From: Megalonaias nervosa
Lineage: Eukaryota > Mollusca > Bivalvia > Unionida > Unionidae
Direction of reading: 5' to 3'
NCBI GenBank assembly: GCA_016617855.1
Contig: JAECUM010004374.1
Span: 104,812-168,811, forward strand
DNA: 64,000 nucleotides
The notes under the pieces were generated by a model. That model had not been told where the DNA came from. It did no database searches and saw only the letters and a list, made by a program, of their open reading frames with translations. The translations under genes were made by a program, and so were the position numbers. The first letter of the stretch is position 1. The number at the start of each line of letters is the position of its first letter. This document shows positions 44,000 through 53,334 of this stretch, piece after piece.

Positions 44000-44596
44000 T
44001 GAAAAACGTCACTTACCTGATTTCGCCCGGTGAAGATGTCGTCTCTCCTGAAAGTGCTTATAACTGCTTTATATACTTGCGTGGACGTTTTCTGGAATGT
44101 TCTGAAAAATCTCAACGTTTTATTTCGCTGACACATTTACACGTTTTAGCTCTCTGATGTTTTGCGTGGGCGTTTTTCTAGAATGTTCAGAAAAATCTAT
44201 CTTGCTGACACATCTCAACGTTTTACATGTTTTATGTTTTGCGTGACGTTTGTATGACTAAAACATATATAAGGCTTGGTTGATGCAGAGTATTGATTTT
44301 CAGACTGCGTACATGAGACAACATCTAAGGCTTGGCTGATATAGCGTATTGATGAGGCAACATCTGTTACAATCAGATAACAGAATAACTGAAAATTATT
44401 TTTGTTTTCCCCCGATTTTATCGGGCTGTGAAAGGGATTTAGATAGGAAGGCTGGGGATGGGAGTAGTAAGGGGAAAGGGCTGTGTTCTAGCCCAAAGAC
44501 CCTAGGGGTGTGGGAGGGGTGTGGGGGGTGTGGGGGTGTATGGGGGGGTGTGTGGAGAGGGTCTTTGGGCTAGAATCTGCCTTTCCCCTTACTACT
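44000..44596 (-). repeat. Element C right TIR
   Basis: Complement of the left TIR, with small indels and a different CA-rich spacer. The outer 134 bp (44463-44596) fold back. Inward-facing leader unit on the minus strand: donor at 44011-44017, TATA at 44068-44075, heat-shock elements at 44090-44102 and 44176-44188. Confidence 0.93.
44068..44188 (-). promoter_or_regulatory. Heat-shock elements and TATA, right TIR
   Basis: GAACATTCCAGAA (44102-44090) and GAACATTCTAGAA (44188-44176) on the minus strand, with TATATAAA (44075-44068) and CAG|GTAAGT ending at 44011. Both copies kept the exact consensus. Confidence 0.65.
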
Positions 44597-46549
44597 CCTT
44601 CGACTTTCAGGAAGAAATGTTAAAGTATTGTCGCTCCGACGTGGACATTTTACGGCGTTGCTGTGGATTATTTCGAGAACTGTTCATGGAGCGCGGAGGG
44701 ATCGATCCTTTGAAAGAAGATTGCACCATTGCCAATGCGTGTTCCTTAGTGTACCGCCAACGATTCACGCCCGAAAACACACTGGCTGTCATCAGTCCTA
44801 AAACAACGAACTTTGTCAAACGTCAATACTCGGTCAACGCTCTACGTTGGCTGCATTACTTGTGCGATAAGGAAGACAAATGGATCCAACACGCCCGCAA
44901 AGGAGGAGGCAAAAAGACCATCGGAACGTATTCAGTGGATGGCTGGGACTTAGATCGTGTAAGAGTTTAAGGGGTGCTTATTTCACGGATGTCAAATCTG
45001 TTACCCTCAACGTGGCACTAAAAATCAATTTTTACAACGTACCATGGAAGACTTGTACCAGGCCACTTGTCAGCGTTGCTTGAAGTTAGAACAGCAAGGA
45101 TACTAAGTGTTAGAAATGAGGGAACACGAGTCCGATCACCGTTTGAAAACCGATCCCGAGTTTAAACGCATCATGGGAGGTTACAAGTGGGTGGACCATC
45201 TAAATCCCCGGGACAGTTTGTACGGAGGATGGACGAATGCCACCTGCTTGCTGTACCAAACCGACGAGGAGAAAGGAGAAGAAATCACATACTTAGACGT
45301 GTGTTCGCTGTATCCTTACGTGTGCAAATATTATCCACAATTGCTGACGGAACACGTCGACCTGGACAACATTCGCCAATACGAAGAATTGATCAAGTGC
45401 AAAGTCTTGCCTTCCACGGACTTGTACCATCCCGTTTTACCTCACCATTACCAAGGAAAACTGATATTTACCTATTTCCGTACTTGTGCCGAAACGTGCA
45501 ACCAAGACCAACCTTGTCAACACACCCAGAAAGAACGCGATTTGACAGGAACGTGTGTCATCGTGGAATTGTTTAAAGCTATGGACCTGGGATACTAATT
45601 GTTAGAAGTTTACAACATTTACCTCTTTTCCAAGACAGAACAGTACCACAAGGGCGACGAGACTCAAAAAGGCATTTTCGCAGACTACGTGGATGACTTT
45701 TTAAAACTGAAACAAGAAGCCATCGACAATTCTTCTTGGTACCAGACTCCCGAAGACCAAAAGAAATTCAAAGACAAATACTGGGAGCAGGAAGGCATTA
45801 CTTTAGACCACGTGGAGGAAAACGAATGAAGGCGATCGTTTGCCAAAGTGATGTTAAATTGCTTGTGGGGCAAAATGGCACAACGGCCGTGTTTATCCAA
45901 GACGGAGTATTTGTCCGAACATTCCCGCTACTTCCAGATGATTCACGACAAAACTAAAGCCATGAAACACGTGGACGTCGTTCGTGAGGATTTGATCTTA
46001 GTCAATTACGAAGAAGAACTGGACTTTGTGGAAGCCGACGAATTTGGAAATGTCATCATTGCGGCTTACGTGACAGCCCATGCTCGCTTAAAATTGTACG
46101 AAGCGTTACATCATCAAGGAGATCGGGTGCTGTATTTTGACACGGACAGTTGCATCTACATTGATCGCCTGGGTCACTGTCACCCTGACATCGAAGGAGA
46201 CCGTTTAGGAGCCTGGACGGACGAGCACCCAAACGACAAGATTCTAAGTTTTGCTAGTGGCGGTCCTAAAAATTACGGCTACGAATACCGAGACCCACAA
46301 GGAGAAGTGTACACGGAGTGTAAAGTGAAAGGACTGATTCTCAATTATCGCACCAGTCGACTGGTGAACTTTGGCGTGCTGAAAGAAGCTTTGCAGTCTG
46401 GACAGGATGGAAACTTTAAAGTGACCACCCACCAACCGCACAAGATTGTACGTTTACCCACACACCAAATCGTCAGTCGGCCCTTGGAAAAAGTCTATCA
46501 AATCGTGTACCAGAAGCGAGTACTTTACCGTACGGACACGCTGGTATAA
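44597..46549 (+). pseudogene. Polinton B DNA polymerase, C-terminal half
   Basis: Resumes after element C. Exo III YCRSDVDIL at 44626, thumb/TPR region to 44970, a shift, then Pol A YLDVCSLYP (about 45290), in-frame stop at 45596-45598, Pol B LNCLWGKMAQ (45853) in a new frame, Pol C FDTDS (46137). Ends at 46549. Multiple breaks make it inactive. This polymerase differs clearly from those of A and C. Confidence 0.9.
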
Positions 46550-46553
46550 AAAA
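46546..46553 (+). promoter_or_regulatory. TATAAAAA overlapping the polymerase stop codon
   Basis: TATAAAAA sits on the polymerase stop (TAA) and 44 bp before the next gene's ATG. Similar TATAAAAA boxes occur at 47066, 48436 and 50472 close before ATGs. Confidence 0.4.
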
Positions 46554-46589
46554 CAAATGGTTCCATGACCATAGCCACCAACAAGAAGG

Positions 46590-47069
46590 ATGACTTCGAC
46601 ACAGCAAGAATCGAGTGAGAGACCCACTGAGAAATCCAAGTTCAAACCATAGCATTTTCCTGTTTTCTTGCTTGACTATTGTAATTGTGCCAGTCGATTG
46701 GAAACGTTTCAAAAATGGCCCACGGATATGGAAAGATTACCTACTGCGAATGTTTTACCTAGAACAGGATTTGTCTACTTTGGACCTGAGACTGGATTGG
46801 GATACGAAGTACAGTGTTTCAGTTGTGGTCTGAGGTTGCGTTTGGATCGATGTATCAATAAAGATTCAGCTATTCTGGAACATACTCAATGGTCTCCGCA
46901 CTGTCCTTACCTTTCGATGGCCTTTCCGCCCATCACACTATGGTTCAGGTATGACGGTACCTTAGAGAAGGTAGTACCGTTGTCTAGGAAGAAAAAAGGA
47001 AGACTTCCAAAACTAGGCATAAAAAAAGGAACGGTGTACATGCTCAAGACTTCATTACGACTATTATAA
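46590..47069 (+). pseudogene. BIR-domain (IAP-like) protein 1
   Basis: 160 codons from ATG 46590 with one in-frame TAG (46650-46652). The BIR fold is plain: RLETFQKWP, a TGFVYFG block, then C-x2-C, His and Cys in CFSCGL ... EHTQWSPHC with spacing near C-x2-C-x18-H-x6-C (usual x16). A basic tail follows (SRKKKGRLPK). IAP proteins bind caspases or act in ubiquitin signalling; viral IAPs block apoptosis. No RING is visible. Whether this one is anti-apoptotic is inference. Confidence 0.75.
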
Positions 47070-47127
47070 AAAGGGACAATGTCCAAGACCGATAGTTCAT
47101 TGTGACTACCAACACCAAGCGAGAAAG

Positions 47128-47421
47128 ATGAATCCTAACAAACAGACCAGACCATTTAAGTTCGGTGATTCTCAAGTGGAGAGCGATGCTGTACCTTGCG
47201 ATGGCAGGGATGCCGTACGCTGTGATCTCAGCGATTCAGTACCACATCTTGGGAATTTTGCAATGACTACTACTACCATACCTACCATGGAAAGTGATGC
47301 TGTGCGTGTCAAACCTGACGGATGCGAAAGCGATGCCATTCGTTATCGGACACCTTTTCACTTTATTGGTTTTCATGGTCAATGTCATCCTCCACACGAA
47401 ACCATGCGGCTACCACCCTAA
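47128..47421 (+). CDS. Unknown short ORF with SDAVR/SDAIR repeats
   Basis: 97 codons from ATG 47128, preceded by TATAAAAAGG at 47066-47075. Repeats of SDAVP, DAVR, SDAVR, SDAIR about 20-30 residues apart. No family recognised. May be a real accessory gene or a degraded one. Confidence 0.35.
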   Translation: MNPNKQTRPFKFGDSQVESDAVPCDGRDAVRCDLSDSVPHLGNFAMTTTTIPTMESDAVRVKPDGCESDAIRYRTPFHFIGFHGQCHPPHETMRLPP

Positions 47422-47424
47422 GGA

Positions 47425-47758
47425 TGTCATCCAACCCTGAGCAAACTACTGCGGATTTTACCGTACCCTCATCGAAATGAACCTGTGAAAGAAGAATATT
47501 CGTTCCCTATGCGTTTGCCTGAATACTGCGACTTTGAAAGTCGATTCCAAACCTTCCGAGGAAAATAGCCTAAATATCTGGGAGGACCTACCCCCGATCA
47601 ATTAGCCAGAACCGGATTTATTTACTTGGGCAAAGGGGATAAAGTCAAGTGCTTGTGTGCCACTTCACGGGTGGGAGCAGAAAAATTCCGCTTACCTGGA
47701 ACATGCTCGATGGTCTCCGGATTGTCAATACCTACCTTTAGTGGGACGACCTCGGTAA
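47425..47758 (+). pseudogene. BIR-domain (IAP-like) protein 2, degraded
   Basis: ATG 47425; after a shift near 47475 the BIR start is visible (FESRFQTF), then a stop at 47567-47569, ARTGFIYLG near 47614, and after another one-base shift near 47660 the His and Cys end of the domain. A second copy of the BIR gene family, more decayed than the first. Confidence 0.6.
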
Positions 47759-47765
47759 TCTATGG

Positions 47766-47924
47766 ATGGATACTTTACAAGAGAACATTCGTGGCTTGCC
47801 TGTGGAGTTGAGAGAACGCATTTATCAAAAGTTGGTCAAAATACAAGTGAAACGCAAACTCAGAATCATTTCTCCATTTTTAAACTATGCTCTTTTCCAA
47901 AGTAAACGAAGACTGATTATATGA
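47766..47924 (+). CDS. Small F-box-like protein 1
   Basis: 52 aa (MDTLQENIRG). LPVELRERIYQKL fits the start of an F-box (LPxEL...I...L). Nearly identical at the N-terminus to the next gene, so the two arose by tandem duplication. Full F-box domains are about 45-50 residues, so a short mimic is possible. Confidence 0.4.
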   Translation: MDTLQENIRGLPVELRERIYQKLVKIQVKRKLRIISPFLNYALFQSKRRLII

Positions 47925-47991
47925 GGACACTACTTCAGTCACAAATATAAACGAAGCTATTGGCCACGACCCAGTGATTCCTGATTCTTAA

Positions 47992-48240
47992 ATGGATACT
48001 TTACAAGAGAACATTTGTGGTTTGCCTGTGGAGTTGAGAGAACATATTTACCGAGAGTTGGTCAAAATACAAGTCCAAAGCAAAAAACAAATGCATCCGT
48101 TACGTCAACGATGTTGGACCCACTGGTACCTGAATGGTATAAGAATACTGATTCATTTTAAAGTGTTCCATTGGTCAGATATTGATGAACACGTGAGATT
48201 CATAAGGTTTTGGATGCCACTCATTCTAGTTACAAGGTGA
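47992..48240 (+). CDS. Small F-box-like protein 2
   Basis: 82 aa (MDTLQENICG). LPVELREHIYRELVKIQ as in the preceding copy, then a Trp/His-rich unique part. If it binds SKP1 it would redirect host ubiquitin ligase; only the motif supports this. Confidence 0.45.
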   Translation: MDTLQENICGLPVELREHIYRELVKIQVQSKKQMHPLRQRCWTHWYLNGIRILIHFKVFHWSDIDEHVRFIRFWMPLILVTR

Positions 48241-48452
48241 TTATAATAAACCGAATTCAAACGGATGAGTTAGAGGATTACAACAAATCTTTACAAGAAC
48301 TGTTCTTTTTGGTTCAATAGGAAACTTCTGTACGACGTGTGGTGTGTGAGTTAGTGACTAGACAATTTTGGTACGGTACTAAAATAAAACCGATGCTGTT
48401 CAAAAAGTACAATTATTACCTTACACGAAAGAGGGTATAAAAACGGGTTACC
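48241..48452. other. Degraded spacer with TATAAAAA at 48436
   Basis: Broken frames continuing the accessory cluster; TATAAAAAC at 48436-48444 lies 9 bases before the next ATG. Confidence 0.3.
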
Positions 48453-48572
48453 ATGCCTCGACCTGTATCATTTGTGATACAACAGATTCCGTGGAAGGAA
48501 ATCAATGACACTATTCAAACGGTGGAGGATTACCATTGCATATTACGAGGACTGTGTGATTGTGTCCATTGA
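48453..48572 (+). CDS. Micro-ORF (39 aa)
   Basis: Starts MPRPVSF shortly after a TATAAAAA box. No domain; supported only by its position in the series of tiny promoter-associated ORFs. Confidence 0.3.
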   Translation: MPRPVSFVIQQIPWKEINDTIQTVEDYHCILRGLCDCVH

Positions 48573-48677
48573 ATTGGGGTCGACGTGTGGTGTGTGTCTT
48601 AGTGACTTGCTTCTGGGATTTCGTTTACCAGCCGATTCCTTGTGGACTCTTTATGAACAGTACATACCACCCAAAAT

Positions 48678-48791
48678 ATGAAAGTGGTCCCTTTAAATGT
48701 ACTTGAGAGACTCATTCTGTTAAAAGCCTTGCGCTTTCCTCTCGATACCTCTCGACCTCTACGGGCAAAAAAAAGATTCGTCAACTTCTAG
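48678..48791 (+). CDS. Micro-ORF (37 aa), F-box-like start
   Basis: MKVVPLNVLERLILLKALRF: the VPLNVLERLILLKAL stretch loosely follows the F-box start pattern. Weak. Confidence 0.25.
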   Translation: MKVVPLNVLERLILLKALRFPLDTSRPLRAKKRFVNF

Positions 48792-48800
48792 GTACTGAAG

Positions 48801-48923
48801 ATGTTTACGACGATGTGTGTAACTTGTGACTTACACCCTCACTGGAAAGATGTACGTGACTGGAAAAGTTTGGGCTTCGAGGCTTGGACAAAAGAAGTGG
48901 CAAACTATGACCAAGATTTGTGA
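48801..48923 (+). CDS. Micro-ORF (40 aa), Trp/Cys-rich
   Basis: MFTTMCVTCDLHPHWKDVRD and following, with CxxC and three Trp. No family. Overlaps the next frame by 17 bases. Confidence 0.3.
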   Translation: MFTTMCVTCDLHPHWKDVRDWKSLGFEAWTKEVANYDQDL

Positions 48924-49149
48924 TCCTAAAATAAAACGTTCAGTGAAAAAAGTAACTTTTAAACCTGTGTTAGTGACAGTGCCAGAAGAAGAACCCGTCA
49001 CCGAGGAAAAACCACTCCCTTCAGGACAGGGCCGTCATCGACATGGACATCCCCGTAAGACCATTCCAGGAGGACCTCTGTGTGACTGTGCCAAGGAGTG
49101 TAGAGACTCAAAGAACATTACACACTGTCCCTACGACACCACACCTTGA
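48907..49149 (+). CDS. Small ORF with a PP1-docking-like KVTF motif
   Basis: 80 aa. VKKVTFKP fits the RVxF docking motif of protein phosphatase 1, followed by an acidic PEEEPVTEE stretch and a C-terminal Cys-rich part (LCDCAKEC). Viral PP1 adaptors use such motifs; here it is suggestive only. AATAAA at 49276-49281 may end the transcript. Confidence 0.35.
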   Translation: MTKICDPKIKRSVKKVTFKPVLVTVPEEEPVTEEKPLPSGQGRHRHGHPRKTIPGGPLCDCAKECRDSKNITHCPYDTTP

Positions 49150-49352
49150 TCACCAAAAATGTTGTACAGAGACTTGTTTATTTTCCACTTTGATCGTTTT
49201 GATGTGTAGTTTATCTATGTAATTAACCATTTGGCTTTTATGTATTTTTGTCTTTTTGTTCACATTTAAAGTTTACAATAAACGTGTCCTGAAAAAAGTA
49301 TACAAACTCTTGTCTTGTCTGTCTTCGTGTCAAAAGTGACATTCCCTGCACT

Positions 49353-49742
49353 ATGGCTACCTCTGCTGTCTCTGCTCCCTCTTCCTTCACTTTCAAAGTC
49401 ATCGACGAAAACTTAGATCGTGCCAGTTGGAAGGCCTTGTATCTTCGGCATCCCTTTAACATGTTAATTGCCGGATCCAGCGTTTCAGGCAAAACCGAAT
49501 TTGTCAAACGTTTAATCGAACATAAAGATCACATGATCGATCGTCCACCTCAACCGATCGTGTGGTGTTACAAAGAGTGGCAATCGGCGTACAGCCTCCT
49601 GGGAGAAAGTCAAGAGGTTTCCCTCATGTATCATGTTTGTGGAAGGCATTCCTGGCGAAGACGAAGTCGCACCCGAGTGGAGGGCATCGATCTTTTCCAA
49701 ATTTGCTTAGGTCGTGCCATCGACTTCCAAGTCGAGCAGTGA
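49353..49742 (+). pseudogene. Polinton B packaging ATPase, N-terminal part only
   Basis: ATG 49353. HPFNMLIAGSSVSGKTEFVK carries Walker A; PIVWCYKEWQS follows. The rest degenerates after about residue 90 and stops at 49742. A normal ATPase has about 220-250 aa, so the Walker B half is missing. The integrase C-terminal half starts directly after, indicating a deletion that removed the join of the two genes. Confidence 0.8.
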
Positions 49743-50486
49743 GTTAGTGCGTGTCCTCTAACTAGTGTTGAAGCAAAGCGGTCGTCACCCTCTTCGATGG
49801 CAAACCCACAAAGGCACCGAATATCTGAACCAAGCTTTCCAAAAAGATTTGAAAAACGAGACATTCATTTTTTCACCTCCGAGAATCCGGAAACCAAAAC
49901 CCAGCTTCGTGGAACGTTTTCAACGCATCTTGAAAGAATGCATGTGGAAATATTTTACACATCAACCCACTCTCAAGTATATCGACGTCTTACCACACCT
50001 AGTCCAAGCGTACAACCAATCTTACCATGCTCCCCAAGAAGTGACTCCCGACAACGAAGTGACTGTCTTCGAGCGCCTGTTTGGTACGTCCCCGACGGTG
50101 GCTGTCCCCAAGAAAGGTGGAGGGTTGGCAGCAGAAAATTGGGTGCGCAGTGGCAAAACGAAACGCACTTTCGACAAAGGTTACTTACCCAAATGGACCA
50201 CCGAATTGTTCGTGTCACTGAACGAGTGCGTGGCCGTCATCCTCCCGTCTATAAATTGGAAGACATGAACGGGGAAGTGTTAAAAGGAACGTTTTACTTG
50301 CCCGAGTTACAACGTGTGACCAATAACGAAGACGACTTGTACGAGATCGAAAGCATTCTCGATCGAAGGACTCGAAAAGTGGGTAAAAGTCGTTTCAAAG
50401 AAGTCAAAGTACATTGGAAAGGATATCCGCCCAGTTTTGATTCTTTGATCGACGCTTCGCAAGTCATCGACTATAAAAAGAAGTGA
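49743..50486 (+). pseudogene. Polinton B integrase, C-terminal half with chromodomain
   Basis: Begins inside the catalytic core. The second catalytic position reads QTHKGTEYLN, with His where Asp is expected; the Glu is present in FVERFQRILKECMW. One shift near 50205, then a chromodomain with VHWKGYP and IDASQVI near the end. The N-terminal zinc domain and first Asp are deleted. Stop at 50484-50486. Confidence 0.85.
50472..50479 (+). promoter_or_regulatory. TATAAAAA box at the integrase end
   Basis: TATAAAAA within the last integrase codons, 12 bases before the next ATG (50492). Confidence 0.4.
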
Positions 50487-50491
50487 CCATC

Positions 50492-50905
50492 ATGCCCTTC
50501 AACACAGCCTCAGCCACTACAGCAGTGACCACTCCTTCCCCCAGTTCTTCTCTGCAAGATCTACAAAGGCAACCCTTGTGGGTGTGGTGTGGAGAACGTG
50601 TGCCTAAAACGCAAATCGTCTTTTTCTGCCAAATCTTTGTGGTGCATTGTGTCATCGGTGCTGTCATTGCCAATTTAAGTTTGCAACAAGGAGACAAACA
50701 ATTGTGGACAATTTTACTGACCAGTTGCATCGGTTACCTTCTCCCCAATCCGTCCCTGAAATATTCCTCTAACGGTAACAACCGGAGTCTTGCGTCCAAC
50801 GTCAGTCACCCTCCAAATAGTCACAATAACAATCACAACAATACTCTTTTAGACACTCCTCTGACCTCCAGCGACCCCTCGGACACTAGAACTCTGGAAT
50901 TATGA
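50492..50905 (+). CDS. Conserved Polinton two-helix membrane protein
   Basis: 137 aa, intact, from the first ATG (50492). Ser/Thr-rich N-terminus, then VPKTQIVFFCQIFVVHCVIG and LWTILLTSCIGYLLPNP as two predicted membrane helices, then an Asn/Ser-rich tail. The GYLLPNP ending is recognisable from many animal Polintons. Role unknown, perhaps a virion membrane or entry protein. One of very few unbroken genes in Polinton B. Confidence 0.7.
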   Translation: MPFNTASATTAVTTPSPSSSLQDLQRQPLWVWCGERVPKTQIVFFCQIFVVHCVIGAVIANLSLQQGDKQLWTILLTSCIGYLLPNPSLKYSSNGNNRSLASNVSHPPNSHNNNHNNTLLDTPLTSSDPSDTRTLEL

Positions 50906-50949
50906 ATTATGAATAACCAGTTTTACTTACGTTACCCAGTGACAGTTCC

Positions 50950-51812
50950 ATGGAGGTGTTTCCCCACAATACTTTGTGCTGTTTCACGGTCAAATTACCT
51001 CAGACCATCCCATTGGATCACGAAGCCCATTGGGAAGTGGCTTTGGTGGAAATGATTCACCCTACACAAATCAAAAACATCATCGGAAATCAAAATACTT
51101 TAACGGTGGAAGTTCATGACGAGCAAGTACAACAAAACTTGGATGAACACGTCACTGCAGATGACTGAAAACACAAGACCCCAAAACTAAACGATCCACC
51201 TATCGGTTGAAAATTCCACCAAGCTATTATTTTAGTGCCCAACATTTGGTGACCACGATTGCTACCAAATTCAATGCACAGTTTGCCAAAGCCTCGGAAA
51301 AAGCCAGAAAAGTTTCACCCTCGATTACCACAAAATAGCTCGTCGCCTGCTGATCAAATTATTAGAGGACAATTTGTTGGCCATTACATTTTGTCCTGAA
51401 TTGTATGACATTCTGGTTGGAGACCCCAAATTGATCAAGATTAAAAACGTAATACCAGCCATTACCGGCAACTTAGATCTTGCGAAATATTTTCAATTCA
51501 CTGTAGAAATGAACCAAGGCTAGATTTGATCTTTGTATACTCCGATGTGGTGAGTACAACGTGATGAGACACACCTCCGTACCGTTACTGCGTGTCATTC
51601 CTTTCAAGTGGATTCTGCCACGAGCAATGACAAGGAAGGTGGAAACACCTATCACGTTCACCGCGAATTTGTACATCCTCACTATTTGCCCGTCAGTAAG
51701 TCGTATTAAGAAACTGTCAACATTACTATTAAAGGAGATCTGGGACAAAATATTTCATTCGCTAAAGGGAAAGTCACAGTGAAACTTTATTTCCGAAAAC
51801 GATTACTCTAAC
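50950..51812 (+). pseudogene. Polinton B penton-like minor capsid protein
   Basis: ATG 50950. VKLPQTIPLDHEAHWEVALV near residue 15 is the family N-terminus (compare QYEIGLISC in A and C). Open to 51168, then broken through several frames; later landmarks (FVYSDVV near 51530, VTVKLYF near 51775) are in other frames to a stop at 51812. Confidence 0.75.
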
Positions 51813-51824
51813 CCCTTATAAGTC

Positions 51825-52226
51825 ATGTATCCTGTGTACCAAGGAGTCGCTCGATAGCGAGGACATGGTTTAGGAGATATGTTAAAATCTGACTTTCGTT
51901 CGGTGGCTCCCGTTTTGAAACCGATGCTGACACGGGGATTGCACGCCTTAAAAGATGCCGCTTTGACGCAAGACAAAGAATTTCTCCAAAATGGCATCAT
52001 CGACAAACAAAACTCCAAGGAAGCTTTCTTGAGAGCAGGCAAAAATGTCTTGCTTCAAACGGGCACAGACATTTTGACTCGACGAGAAACTCCTATAGAT
52101 GCTCTGGACACTGCCGAGCCAGACATTCCTGCTTCTCTGACGCCTCCGCAAGGACAAGGCAGAAAAAGACGACGAAGACACCCCTCCAGAGGACTTCACG
52201 CCCCCAGAGCTAGAAAGACTATGTAA
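51825..52226 (+). pseudogene. pVI-like minor capsid protein, Polinton B
   Basis: ATG 51825 (MYPVYQG), an in-frame TAG at 51855-51857, then GHGLGDMLKSDFRSVAPVLK, an amphipathic segment, and a basic C-terminus (RKRRRRHP). Layout like adenovirus pVI and Polinton minor proteins. TTATAAG lies 7 bases before the ATG. Confidence 0.6.
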
Positions 52227-52345
52227 AGAAGAACCATCTGAGACTTAAACGTTTTTGATTATTAAATCACAACAGAGAGAAAGAAAGAAAAATGATGCGC
52301 CGAGAGCCTTGCGCATGTTCCAAGTAAGAACTGGATCTGTTTGCC

Positions 52346-53299
52346 ATGCCACCCACTATAATGACGATGCAAGACTCTCATTGGGTAGAATTTCATCCCG
52401 TCTCCTCTTTGACGGATTCAGCTCCCATCGAGTTTGAAATCAAAGGACAGCCCGAAGATTACATCGATCTGAATAGCAGTTACTTATATCTGAAACTCAA
52501 AGTGATCAAAACGGACAACACCAATCCGGGAGACGATGCCAGAGTAGCTTCCGTCAACAATTTCATGCATTTCTTGTTCAGCAAAGTGGATTTGTACTTG
52601 AATAACAAACTGGTCAGCAGTAGCATGGATACTTACCCTTACCGAGCGTACCTGGAAAATCACTTGACGTACGGAAAAGAGGCCAAGAACATTCATCTGG
52701 ATGCTTGCGTGGTTTGGAAAACTGACACAGCAGGTGAGGACAAGTTTAACGGCACAGTCGTGACAGTAGATGACGATCCTCACAAGGTGAGCTTTAACAA
52801 CCGTCGAAAGAAAATCCTGCAAGTACGTAGTTTAGAAGTGATGGATCGCTTGCATTTGGACATGTGGTTGCAAGACAAGTATTTGCTAAACAGAGTGGAT
52901 ATCCGCCTGAGACTAAATATCAGCAGTACTGCTTTCCATTTGATGGCTTATGCCAACGAGTACAAAACCATCATCCAAGAAGCCAGACTTTACGAGCGCC
53001 GCGTAGAATTGTTACCTATAGTTGGAAACGACATCAGTCATACATTGAGCAGAACGACCGCCAAGTATCCAATAGGACAGGTAGAAGTGAAAATTTTCAC
53101 CATTGCTGCTGGACTCCGATCCAAGATCGAAGATCATCTGTTCCAAGGACAGTTACCCAAACGTTTAATCGTCGGTATCGTTAGCAATGCAGCCCTCAAC
53201 GGAGCCGTCACTGCTAATCCTTTCGAGTTTAAGCACTACAGAGTGTCCAAGATCGAAGTCAGTCGCTCTTTTTCAAACAAAATGTCAGAATTGAATTGA
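52346..53299 (+). CDS. Polinton B major capsid protein (F54H12.2-type), truncated
   Basis: 317 aa, open. QDSHWVEFHP, IKGQPEDYIDLNSSYLYL, LNNKLVSSSMDTYPYRAYLE and DKYLLNRVDIRLRL are hallmarks of the double-jelly-roll capsid of animal Polintons. The second initiator Met is at 52364. The known family is longer (over 450 aa); the frame ends after RSFSNKMSELN, so the C-terminal jelly-roll part is missing, by deletion between here and the protease gene at 53335. Confidence 0.85.
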   Translation: MPPTIMTMQDSHWVEFHPVSSLTDSAPIEFEIKGQPEDYIDLNSSYLYLKLKVIKTDNTNPGDDARVASVNNFMHFLFSKVDLYLNNKLVSSSMDTYPYRAYLENHLTYGKEAKNIHLDACVVWKTDTAGEDKFNGTVVTVDDDPHKVSFNNRRKKILQVRSLEVMDRLHLDMWLQDKYLLNRVDIRLRLNISSTAFHLMAYANEYKTIIQEARLYERRVELLPIVGNDISHTLSRTTAKYPIGQVEVKIFTIAAGLRSKIEDHLFQGQLPKRLIVGIVSNAALNGAVTANPFEFKHYRVSKIEVSRSFSNKMSELN

Positions 53300-53334
53300 T
53301 GACTTATCGTTACCTGTGAAAACAACAAGAAAAA

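Larger units (their letters stand above)
28590..44596 (+). mobile_element. Element C: Polinton/adintovirus-like element nested in Polinton B
   Basis: 16,007 bp with 595/597-bp TIRs starting AGTAGTAAGGGG, a 5-bp target duplication, and the same gene set and order as element A. TIRs agree at an estimated 95% or better outside a CA-rich spacer, so the insertion is younger than that of Polinton B. Several genes are intact (ATPase, penton, pVI-like, zinc ribbon, HNH, terminal protein), but polymerase, integrase, protease, fibre and major capsid genes have stops or shifts. Confidence 0.95.
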
